Assembly (NCBI GenBank): GCA_963971535.1
Contig: OZ020588.1
Coordinates: 120,791,505 to 120,855,504, forward strand
Direction of reading: 5' to 3'
Length of the DNA: 64,000 nt
Source: Notolepis coatsorum
Taxonomy: Eukaryota; Chordata; Actinopteri; Aulopiformes; Paralepididae
Shown: piece by piece, positions 45,205-56,300 of the stretch
How positions within the stretch are numbered: the first letter of the stretch is position 1
Layout of the letters: each line of letters opens with the position of its first letter
Program-made: the position numbers and the translations under genes
Notes under the pieces: generated by a model
What the model saw: only the letters and a program-made list of their open reading frames with translations
Told to the model about the DNA's origin: nothing
The model's database searches: none

Positions 45205-46251
45205 ATGTCGGAGAGCGACGCCCCGAAGCCGGAAGTCAGAGCAGAGTCGTCCTGAGCGGAGCGACGAGGTGACTCACCGGCCCTTCTCAAGGAGGAAAGA
45301 GAGGAAGCCGAGACGATGCAGAACTTGGCCGCACAAGTGGAGTCCCTGCGGGGTCAACTCCAAGACCAAGGGAGCGTCCTGGACCACCAGCACGAACACC
45401 TGGAGCAGGCCCGACGCGGCCAGCAAGAGTCGCTTGCCTTGGCGCAAGCCGTGCTCCAACAGCACCCTCCTGGACTCCCAGCGACCCCCCCGGTTGTGTA
45501 GGTCCAGCGGGAGCGGAAGTGCAGTGAGTTTGGAGGAGAAAAGGAGAGGGGAGAGCTGCCTGTGGAGGACTGGATCCAGGCAATGAGGACCCATCTCCGT
45601 GCCAGTCGAGTGCCGGCGGAGGAACAAGTGGAGGTCGTACAGCTCCATCTGAAAGGCGAGGCGAAACAGACGGTGCGCCTCCTGACAGAGGGAACTGCCC
45701 CCGACACAGAAGCCTTGTTCGCGCTCCTCGAAGAGACCTATGGAGACAAGGCCCCTGTCAGTGTCCGCCTGGGGGAGTTTTACGACCGGAGGCAGGCCGC
45801 CGGGGAGACTGTGCGACAATTCGCCTACGACCTGCTAGAGAGGATTCGTCGCCTACGACGTCAGGCGCCCACCCAGGTCACCGACGCCGCCGCCCTGCTG
45901 CAGGAACAGTTTGTGGTGGGCCTCCGAGACGAGACCCTGAGGCGGGAAATGAGGAAGTACATGAGGGAGGACTGGACGCGGGCGTTCCCCCAGGTACTGA
46001 AAGCGGTGATCGATTGGTCGGAAGAGGAGCTGGTCCTTCCCCCCGTCAAGGGTCCCACCCGGGGCTTGGTCCACGCTGCGGCCGCGGAGGGACGAGAGGC
46101 CCCGATGAGCGAAGACACGCTGCAGGAGGCTATTAAGCAGCTCTTCGCAATACAGGAACGGCTAGGCGCGCGCCAGGAGCAGCAGGAGCCGCTGACTTGG
46201 CCACGAAGGGCCCCGAGGCGCAGGACGTGCACGGAGAGTGCTTCACGCTAG
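45205..46251 (+). pseudogene. gag: Gypsy Gag with two nonsense codons
   Basis: ATG at 45205. In the same frame TGA interrupts at 45253-45255 and TAG at 45499-45501. The N-terminal part is a coiled coil (NLAAQVESLRGQLQDQGSVL). From about 45550 follows a capsid-like region (VEDWIQAMRTHLRASRVPAE, RLGEFYDRRQAAGETVRQFA, LLQEQFVVGLRD), the typical retrotransposon Gag fold. No zinc knuckle is visible before the stop at 46251. The protease frame overlaps the last 55 bases and sits in a different frame, so pol may have been reached by frameshifting, or this is another lesion. Confidence 0.85.
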
Positions 46252-49200
46252 ACGTCCAGCTCGACGGTGTCGAGACCCGCTGCCTCTTCGACACGGGCGC
46301 AGAGGTCACCACCATGGCGGAGAGCCATTTCCGAAGACACTTCCCGCGGACGAAGCTGAACCCCGCCAACTGGATCACTGTCACCGCCGCCAACTGTTTG
46401 GAGATCCCAGTGGTGGGGTGCCTCTACGCCGAGGTGAGGTGCCTGGATATGACATTCACGGGGAAATGCATATTCATAATAAAGGACGATCCCGCCCGAG
46501 TGCCCCCAGGAGACTTCTGGGCATGAACGTGCTCGGTGGAGTAGACGGCCTGTTCAAGGGGATCAAGGGGATGCGCCTGGCGAGCCGAAGCCGCGCCGAC
46601 GCTAGAAACGTCGCCATCCACCATGTGGTCGCCGCCATGGCCCAAGAAGCCCGAGAGTGTACCGCCCCGGGAAGGATGGGGTACATCAAGGTGGCCGGCA
46701 GGGAGCCGGTGGTCATTCCCCCGCACAGCGAAGTGATCGTCTCGGGCCGCTGTGAGACGACGGCAGGGATGCGGCGTCCCGTGATGTTAGAGAACACTCC
46801 GAGTGCCAACCTGCCCCACGGACTACTGGTGGCGAACGTGGTGGCGTACGCCCGACAGGGAAGAGTGCCTGTGCGGGTGTTGAATCCGACCGACGCCGAG
46901 ATGGTGCTCCGACCCCGGTCCAGACTGGCGGAGCTCCACTGCCCCGTCAAGTACGGCCTAAGGAAAGGGTGACCGTGGAGGAAGTAGACAGAGGCGTCAG
47001 AGTGACGGCGATTGAGGCTCGAGACAGCCCGCCCTCGGCGGTGGTGGACGGGAGGACCCGAGGCCTCGCCGTGCCCGTACAGGCGAACCTTCAGGATCTC
47101 ACGCCAGCTCAAGTGAGCCGACTAAATCAAGTGTTGGAGAAACACAAGGCGGTGTTCTCCGTAGACGACAGGGACTATGGTTACACAACCACGGTCACTC
47201 ACTACGTCCCCACCGGTGACGCACCCCCGTTCAAGCAACGGCACCGCCGAATACCGCCCCACGTGTTCCAAGAAGTAAAGCGGCACGTACAAGACCTGGT
47301 GGACCAGGGTGTCCTGGTAGAGAGCTGCAGACCGTGGGCGTCACCAGCCGTGATCGTCATAAAGAAGGACGGCTCTGTGCAGTTCTGCTGCGACTACCGC
47401 CGCCTAAATAACGTGACGCACCGGGTGCGTACCCCCTACCTCGCATCGAGGAGTCCCTAGACGCCTTGGGGCAGGCCAAGATCTTCTCCTCTCTCGATCT
47501 CACCGCCGGCTACTTCCAGGTGGCGGTGAAAGAAGAAGACCAAGAGAAGACGGCCGTCACGACGCCCTTCGGCCTCTACCAGTGGACCCGTATGCCCTTT
47601 GGGCTGTGTAACGCACCAGCGGCATTCCAGCGGTTGATGACCGCCGTGCTGGGGGACCTGGCCTTCGACGTCCTACTCGTCTATCTAGACGACGTCTTGG
47701 TGTTCGCCAGCGACTTCGAGAGCCACTGTCAGAAGTTGGACCTGGTGTTTGGACGGCTTCGGGAGCATGGGCTCAAACTCAAGCCCCGGAAGTGCTTCCT
47801 TCTGAAGACCGAAGTCAAATTTCTGGGACACATCGTCTCAGCAGCCGGCATACAGGTCGACACCAACAAAGTGAAGGCGCTGGAGGACTGGCCGGCGCCA
47901 CGCTCGGCGAAGGAAGTGAGGCAGGTAATCGGGTTCCTGTCCTACTATCGGCGGTTCGTGCCCCGCTTCGCCCAGGTGGCCCAGCCACTGCATGCCCTGA
48001 TGGGGAAAGAAAAGAAGGGGTTCACCAAAGGCCGGCCCGAGGCCTTCAAGTGGACTCCGCAGTGTCAGACGGCCTTCGACCATCTGCGGGAGTGCCTCTT
48101 GACGCCTCCGGTGCTGGCCTACCCCGACCTCCGGCTCCCCTTCATAGTGACCACGGACGGGAGTTACTTGGGACTGGGAGCAGTACTAAGTCAGAAGCAA
48201 GAGGGCATGGAGCGAGTCATCGCCTTTGCGAGCCGAGGTCTGCATGGGTCCGAAAGGAATGACCAAAACTACAGTGTGTTCAAGCTGGAGCTCCTCGCCC
48301 CCTGAAGTGGGCGATCACCGAGAAGTTCAGGGACCTCTTGATGTACTCCCAGTTCACCGTGATCACCGACCACAACCCGCTGAGGTACCTCGGCACGGCC
48401 AACCTGGGGGCAGTGGAGCAGCGCTGGAACGCTCAGCTCGCGGAGTACGACTTCGTGGTGCAATACAAACCTGGTCGACTCAACCAGAACGCCGACACCC
48501 TTGTCTCGCATGCCGATGCGGTCAGAACCTGAAGTGGAAGACACCGAGAAAGACTTCCTAACGATACCCGCGACCGGCACTCACACCCGTCAGGGTCTCC
48601 AGGAACGGACCGCTCCATTGTCGCCCGCGATGGCTACGTCGTGGTCCCAGCAGAGGAAGTACGGGCCCTGCTAGGCCCCCGAGAGACCGACAGAGACGCG
48701 GGAGGTCCCGAGTGTCAGCGCACGACAGGTAGCGGCACAGAAGGGGAACAGCGGGTATGACTGGACGGAAATGCGGCAACTTCAGGCGGACGACCCCGAG
48801 TTGGGTCCGGTGTGGCGGGCGGTGACGCAGGGGGTCCCTCCCACTAAAGTACAGTTGAAAGAAGGAGACCCGAAGCTCCGCAAGTTATACGGGCAGTGGG
48901 AGCGGTTCCGTCTGCACCAACAAGTACTGTTTCGGCGCGTCAGTGACCCCCGGGGAGGAGGTTCTCCAGCTGGTGGTACCCACGGCCCTGCGACGGAGGA
49001 TCTACAAGACCCAACACGAGGATGGGGGACACTACGGGGGACGGTGGATCTGATGAGGCGAAGTTATTACTGGATCGGAATGGCAGAAGAGGTGAAAAAA
49101 TGGGTGCAGCAATGCAAGCGATGTGCATTAGCCCGTGATGTGTTCCCTAAAGCCCAGGCCCAGATGACCTGCACTAATGTGACGACACCCATGGAGGTCC

Positions 49201-49752
49201 TTGCCATGGACTTTACCGTGTTGGAAAGGTCGGCGGGTGGCTACGAGAGCGTACTGGTGCTGACCGATATGTTCACCAGATTCACTATTGCCATACTGAC
49301 CAAAGATCAGACCGCGAAGACCACCGCCGCCGCCATCATCAAGTACTGGTTCGTGTACTACGGCTGCCCTGCCCGACTCCATGCCGACCCAGGGGCGAAA
49401 TTTAGAGTCCAGTGTCATCAAGGAGCTCTGTCGACTGTACGGAATTTCAAAGAGCCGCACACCACGCCTTACCATCCCCAGGGGAATGGGCAATGTGAGA
49501 GACGGAGTCGAAGAGGAGGCCGCTGGCGGTCCACCGATGGCCCCGGAGGGCGAGGCTGTGGTCAATGACCCGCCAACAGGCACTGAAGAATCCGACACAG
49601 AGTCGGAGGTGGGGGAAGTGGAACCCACCCGGCCCCAGAGGAGCACTAGAGGTCGGCTACCCGCTCTGTATCGCCAGGACTACGTGCTGAAGAGTGTGTT
49701 TGTTGAACAGTGTTTCCAATTCATGAAGGAGTGTGTGAAACTGTTGGCCTAA
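46197..49752 (+). pseudogene. pol: Gypsy Pol: protease, RT, RNase H, integrase, multiply frameshifted
   Basis: Protease LFDTGAEVTTMAE at about 46290. RT starts near 47040 (VLEKHKAVFSVDD, PWASPAVIVIKKDGSVQFCC), with SSLDLTAGYFQVAV, MPFGLCNAPAAFQRLM and YLDD at about 47680. RNase H has TTDGSYLGLGAVLSQ and TDHNPLRYLG. Integrase has YYWIGMAEEVKKW, CKRCALARD, core MDFTVLERSAGGY, HADPGAKF and HPQGNGQCER. Frames change near 46517, 46965, 47435, 48298 and 48535-48770. At about 49490 the integrase core runs directly into a charged C-terminal tail (EEEAAGGPPMAPEGEAVVND) in another frame, indicating a deletion of the integrase C-terminal part. The encoded enzymes copied the RNA and inserted the DNA; this copy is dead. 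Confidence 0.9.
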
Positions 49753-49860
49753 TGTGTGAGACTGTCGATCTATGTATGAAACTGTTGGTCTCAGGACCGT
49801 ATTCATGCATGCGTTAATCGGTGTTCCATTAAATTAACTTGCAGAAGACTTAGCAAGTTC

Positions 49861-49874
49861 AAAGTGGGGGGAAA
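49861..49874 (+). promoter_or_regulatory. Polypurine tract of Gypsy element
   Basis: AAAGTGGGGGGAAA ends at the base before the 3' LTR. An AACTTGC/GCAAGTT inverted repeat lies just upstream at about 49836-49859. Confidence 0.75.
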
Positions 49875-51779
49875 TGTAGCACCCTGAATATTCGACTATT
49901 ATTCAGAAGTGCTGACTTGCCTTTTATCTCCCCTTTGTGCACAAAGACATGTTAACTAGTTTCCATTGATATTCTCCTGAACAATGACGCGAGTTTCTCC
50001 TTCTCTCACCGACTGGAATATGGATTATAAATACTAAACTGAATCATATTCAATTCACCCAGTTCTTCCTGTGGGGCTAGTTGGCGGTACCAGCAGGGGG
50101 CGACGGTGGCAGGCGGAGCGCACGAGAGAGACATGGAGGAGAAGCAAGTCAACTGAAACGGAAGTGGAGAGAACCAGCCTCTTCGACGTTGGACTTAGAC
50201 CTGAATGGTTGTGTCGTTGGAAGAGCCCCATAGTGGAACATGCGGGTGAACGTATTGAGGTGAACGTATTGAACTTGAGTATATTACGGGTTATACTAGA
50301 AATATAAGTGTAGTAGCGTGTTGAATATCCCCACAGAATAACCCTAGTGATACAGCGAGTTATCCTAGAAGAAAGCGGTATAGCCAAGTGGCTTATGTTA
50401 ACGTTATCCCCTCCAGCGAGGTGCCCGGCAAGCGTTGCCTGAAGAGAACTGGTGGTTAGAGGCACCGTGCGTTGTTGCATGTTTCGGCTAGCAGGAGGGC
50501 TGTCTAGGACCCACAGAGTAGCTTCAGTTAAGGTAGCCCCCAGATTATTAAAGCGCGTCAACCCAGCACCGGCAGCCAGCAGCCTGTCAGCGCCGGCAGT
50601 CTACATCTTCTCAGCACCGGCAGTCGGCAGCCTAGCACGGGAGTTCGTCCCGTCCAGCAGAGGTCGCCATCACCCAGCACGCGCCTCCAGCCCGCTACTG
50701 CCCGCCTGCCTAACACAGCTTGCTAGCTCCTGGGACGAGAGCGTTCGACGCCATCTTACCACCCGGACTAGTGGTGGTGCGGCGAGGCCGCCATCTTGGT
50801 TGAGTACACTGGCGCTTCGGTGACCAAGACCATATTGCACAGTACACAGTGTGTCGTGGCCTACGGGCGAAGCTAATGGTTGCTAACTACAGTTCATAGG
50901 GGTACCCCATAAACAGTACATGCCGGCATTAGTATAGGACTTTTGTTTGGTAAAGTGGGCCCACCTTTTTCATTTTCTTTGAGTGTGATAACGTGTATGT
51001 TCTTTAATATTACTTTCCCATCTACTTAACCATTTCCCTCTTGGAGGTAACCGAAATGTTACTATATAAGTAAAGCCTTAGAGAGGTATTATCACTACTA
51101 TATAAGTAAAACCTTAGAGAGGTATTATCACTGGTACTAACCCAGACGTGGGTGACGAGTCAAGCACATTGAAGTCTATTATATTTGGGTCGGCAATACC
51201 TGGTTCTATACGGTGTGGGTGTATTATATAAGTGTTGCAAGATATTGAATTACGACTGGAGTAAACATAGAACCACCCATTGCTATTAACTATTTGTAGC
51301 TGAACAGTACAAATAACAGTAAAGAATGTAGATGGGAGTCTTGTGTGCGTGTCCATTCCTGAGCCTATTATTAACCATTTTTGGTGCGGGTAACGTTAAC
51401 ACATTTAACCCCTTCCTACCCAACTTCCCCCTTTCAACTATTAAGGTTTCTAATGTCACCGAGGGAGGGTACTGCTTGCGGGAGGAACTAAGTTATTTAT
51501 TTACAATTCAGTCACTAGGTGTGGGAGGGTTAACGGAGGTATTGGGGGAAGTGAGAGCGAGTTGGGGAGTACTGCTGACCGCCCCGGAAAGGCGAGGAAG
51601 ACCAGAGTACCAGACCAGGTTGGTAAATCCCGGGCCCCATCCACTCCCACTGCCGGCCTCCAGTTTGACGCTCCAGGCCCAAAGACGAAGGTGCAGTCAG
51701 ACGGAGCTCTACTGTGTCTCGCTACCCAGTGACTGTGCACACCCGTTCCCACGAAGCAGGGATAATCCACCCTGCTACA
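49875..51779 (+). repeat. 3' LTR of Gypsy element
   Basis: 1905 bp, TGTAGCACCC to CCTGCTACA. It preserves the 84-bp segment 50198-50281 missing from the 5' LTR; that segment contains a small direct repeat of TGAACGTATTGA. Confidence 0.95.
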
Positions 51780-51899
51780 TATGGATGTATGAATATGATG
51801 GACTATAATGGAAGTAGTCATTTGTTGTCCTGCCTCTCTCTCTCTCTTGCCCTGCGTGTTCAAATCATGTCAGGGATGGACATGTTATGTTGGCAGACA

Positions 51900-51904
51900 G
51901 TTCC
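51900..51904. repeat. Target duplication GTTCC, left copy of BEL-B
   Basis: Repeated exactly at 61387-61391. Confidence 0.95.
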
Positions 51905-53231
51905 TGTAACTGAGGGGTACAATTCCCTGACTGTATTATATAAGTATGGTATCATTAAACCACTACTGTCTTATGTACATTACTACTGGCCATACAGTAC
52001 ACAGGTATATCAGTTGAACACTTCCCACAATGACACGGTTCCACACAAAACTGGGTTTAATAATATTTATTAGCAGCAATGATAGTATATAACAATACTT
52101 TACGTAGGGTCGCGCTTATAAGGCGAAAGAATGTGCGTGAGTAAATCAATAACGTAAGTCCATTATCATATTACGCAGGAGATAATGAATACCACCTGTA
52201 TCTTAGGAATTATATCTATGGTACACTAGTAAGGCAGCGGGAGATACTGGTAGGGTCCCTCCGGTTGTAGGCCAGCAAGGGGAGAGGATTTGTCGGTAGT
52301 AGAGTCTGGGTCAACGAAGAATAAGGAGACTCCAAGTACAGGAGACGGTGCAATAATCTCTTGATCCGCAGACGAATAACAGCTGTTCTCCGGCATGCAG
52401 CTCCGCATGGAAGAAAGCTAGCCAGCCTCAGGCTTCTTAGAGGCGGGCTCGACGTTGCTCCTCACAGGGTAAATCCCACACAATTGTGGGTGTAGACGAT
52501 TCTCCGCTCCATCAATTACAGGACCAAAGCAAATATAATCCAGCCGAAAAGGGCTATGTAGTCGTCGGGTAGGTTATCCAGTGTACCTGTCCACACGGTC
52601 CTCGTCTAGGGCTCCTCGGGTGAAGGCGCCAGGGTAAGCTGCCCAGCCTGGATAAGCACACTAGCTGGTACGAGGAAACGTTGGTGATGCTGGTCACTGT
52701 AGAACGGTAGCCGCACGATACACTATACATAAATAGACTACTACTGAATTAATAGAATAAGTCGAACTCGACGGTACAGCGTTAAACTCTGATACTTCAG
52801 TTATTAATTCGCACGCGGTCTCAATGCTCTATTTGGGGCCAAACAGGCCATACTTCACCGCACGTTGTATCGTGGGTGAGGCTTCAACTTATTGGGTAAC
52901 TTAACTTCTTTATTCACCTGCGCCGTATTTATACGTTAGGTGAACAAACTAGTACCAGCCCTATTCCTGTCTCGTATCCTTGCGCAGAGCCGTTCATGCC
53001 CAGGCATGTCTTTGGCGGTGACTTTGAACTAGACCCTGGGGGTATGGCAATGGCGCCTAGGGGACCGCTGTCCAATAGGAGAACGAAATATTATGGTCTG
53101 TGCTAGGTAAAGGGATATTCCGTGTATATGTACAAGGAATACACAAGGGATATCAAACGATATACAAATATTATGCAATATATATCAATTAATAAATATA
53201 TATATTCGGTTTAATCTGATCCTTCGTAACA
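51905..53231 (-). repeat. BEL-B 3' LTR
   Basis: 1327 bp. The outer end is at 51905. TATAAATA box on the - strand at 52926-52933. Confidence 0.95.
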
Positions 53232-53324
53232 GCCGCCTCCTAATTAGTCCCACCTAATTAGATAAGCAGAGACAGATTAACCGCACTGTCCACTACTCAA
53301 TGTCTGTTGTGAGGGTAGGGCAGT

Positions 53325-56300
53325 TCACAAAGTCAGGGGGTCATGGTCATCATCAAAAGTGTCGGGGAGCCTTGGCAACTCTATCAGCCTCGCCACGGGC
53401 CGGGTGTATGTCCGCCCTTGGACGAGCACTTCTGCCGCTCTGACCTTTCCGTCGGCACCAGTGATCACTTTGCTTACGCGGCCGGCCGGCCACATAGCTC
53501 GGGGTAGTGACTGGTCGATAATCATGACGACTGTTCCTTCTGTCAAATTGTCTCTTTCTTTCACCCATTTCTGGCGGGTATGTAGAGACGGTAGATAGTG
53601 GAGTAGGAAACTGTTCCAAAACTTGTCAGCCAATACTTGACTGTACCTCCACATTCTTCGGCCGTTCGCTTCTTCAGGCCTGTACACTGTCTGTGGTAGC
53701 GCGGGGTCCAGCCGCCCCATCAAGAGAGTGTTGGGGGTGACTGGGTCGACATCTGCTACATCACTTGAGACGTAACCGAGGGGCTTTGAGTTCAATACTC
53801 CCTCGATCTCCGTGAGGACTGTCGTGAGGACTTCTTCCGCCACGGTCTGGGCCCCAAGCACGGCGTACAGGGCTGTCTTTATTGAACGTACTTCTCGTTC
53901 CCAAGTTCCACCGAAGTGAGGCGCATTCGGGGGATTAAACTGGAAATCAATCTGATATGGAGCGAGGTGGGTCTTAAGTTCTGGGCCCATAGCTTGGAAG
54001 CTCTCTCTCAGCTCTCTTTCTCCGCCTTTGAAGTTTGTCCCGTGATCAGACAATAATATAGACGGTTTCCCTTTCCGCAATGTGAATCTCCGGAAGGCCA
54101 TAAGGAATGAGTCTGTGCTCATGGTTGGAAGTTTCAAGTTTCTTTAATATTTGTCATACAGAAGTACAGAATACTTTTATACAAAATGCTTCTTACTGTT
54201 ACGCTCCAGAGACTGTGCAAGACAAGATAAGTATGAAATAAAATAACATAGTAAAATTAAAAGTAAAAAAATCACAGTGTTCAGTTTAGACATATGTACA
54301 ATGTTCGATGCAGAATAGACGTAGTTACCATACAATATACAATACTGTGCAGTGTACTAATATACAATACTATATAGTGCAAGGCAGAAATGGGACGAGG
54401 TGCAATTTAGGTACAATTCACAGTAGGTGTACGAGTTGTAGTGCAAATCCTTTATCAATAAATATAAAGTGTAAAGTGTGTTTGTGTGATCTAAAGTGTG
54501 GAGAGTGGGTGCTGCAGTGTGTTGTTTGTTTGAGTGAGTGTAGTGTGTTCTATGTGTATCGCTCGGGTGGTCATGCATTTGAATACAATACCCCACCGCT
54601 TCTCAGTCCCTCTTCCTTTCTTTACATACAGCGGGCCGAAACAGTCCATACCGGTGGAGTGAAAGGGCTTGTCGCCGAGTCGGAGGCGACAGGGGGGTAG
54701 GTCAGCCATCCGGGGTATACTGGGCTGTGCTCGCCATTTACGACAGTCTAGACAAGTCCGCTGGAAGCGTCGTACTGCTTCTCTCCCTTGCAGTATCCAA
54801 TAACGACGTCTGATCTCCGCAAAGACTCTCTCTGCCCCGGCGTGGTGCACGTCCTCGTCGTATTTCTTTATGATAAGCTCTGTGACCTTGTGTCGGCTGT
54901 TTAAGACTATCGGGTACTTGACGTCATCCGGTAAGTCTGGGGCTCTCCTCAGACGACCACCCACTCTGATGAGATTATGGGCGTCGCTCTCAGGGGCTAA
55001 GTGGAGCAATCTGCTGTCTGACGGGACTGGCTTTGATCCCTGTAGACAGTCTAGCTCGTCGGGGAACGAGTCTCTCTGGGCTCGCTGTAGCAGAAGGAGT
55101 TCTGCTTCTTCGTAGTTAGCTGCAGTAATGTCAGTCGTGGGCTGAACCTCTGGGTGGTGCCACAGGAATGTCTTTAGCTGCGCACTCTCAAGGGTGAGGC
55201 AGTCGTCTATGTTGGGATCTGTGGGGACGAGTGTGTGTGTCAACCCACAGAACATAGATTTCTTCTTCTCTGCCTCCTCTTCACTCACCTCCCGCGGGGT
55301 GGGTGTAGGCCACTCTTCTTCCGGGAGCTTGAGGAACTCGGGCCCGTCACTATATAGATTGTGACGGGTGAGGTCATCCAGGGACATTCCCCAGGTGATG
55401 ACGTCAGCTGGGTTGTGTTTTGTGTCCACATACCTCCAGCTTGCTGCTTCTGTTAAATCTTGGATCTCTGTGATTCTGACTCCCACGAAGACCTTGTATC
55501 TACACGAATCGGACTGGATCCATGTGAGTACGGTCATGGAGTCTGACCACAGGATTGTTCTTTGCACCGGAATGGTGAGTTCACGTTGGATTAACGTGGC
55601 GAGTTGCGCTCCTGCTAGGGCTGCGCAGAGCTCTAGACGCGGGATAGATTGTTGCTTGCGGGGGGCTATTCTTGAGCGAGCCAGGATGAAGGCAGTATGT
55701 ATTTCTCCTCCCTCCTCTCGGGCACGCAAGTAGGCCACCGAACCGTAGGCTACTTCGGAGGCGTCGCTGAAGACGTGCAGGTCCATCTGGCACGTCTCCG
55801 GCCTCACTTTGGGTGGGAAGTAGCTGCGGCGTATGTTGACACCTGGGAGTGAGCTGAGTTCTGTCTCCCACTCTCTCCATGTGGAGGCAAGGTGTTCGGG
55901 TATGGGGTCGTCCCAGTCCTGGTCCTTGTCCCATAACGCTCTTACAATCATCTTTGCCCTGGTGGTGTAAGGTAGAATACATCCCAACGGGTCATATTGT
56001 CTGGCGAGTGTTCTGTATACACTCCGTCTTGTGGTCGGTAGTGAAGTCGACCTTCCCTGCTCCTTGGTCAGGGGTGTGTGTTTATAATGGAGCGAGTCTG
56101 TTTTGAAGCGCCAGACTAGTCCTAATGTCATTTCTTGGGCTTCTCCTGGGATGGTCGCCATCCAGGTCTCGCTGCTTGCTGCCTTGTCCTCTGGGGAGAG
56201 GCTGCGCAATACTTGAGGGTCGCTGCTGGCCCACTGCCGGAGATCAAAGCCGCCTTTGATCAGGGAGGCGCGGAGCTTGAGTAGGAGGGCCTCGGCTTCT

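Larger units (their letters stand above)
42625..51779 (+). mobile_element. Ty3/Gypsy element with long LTRs
   Basis: 9155 bp with TG...CA LTRs, a primer-site-like TGGCGTCACGA after the 5' LTR, gag and pol remnants, a purine tract, and a TATG duplication. Apart from three main size differences (a hAT MITE in the 5' LTR, 84 bp absent from the 5' LTR, and small indels), I count roughly 19 substitutions between LTRs, about 1 percent. It is therefore older than the BEL copies. Confidence 0.93.
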
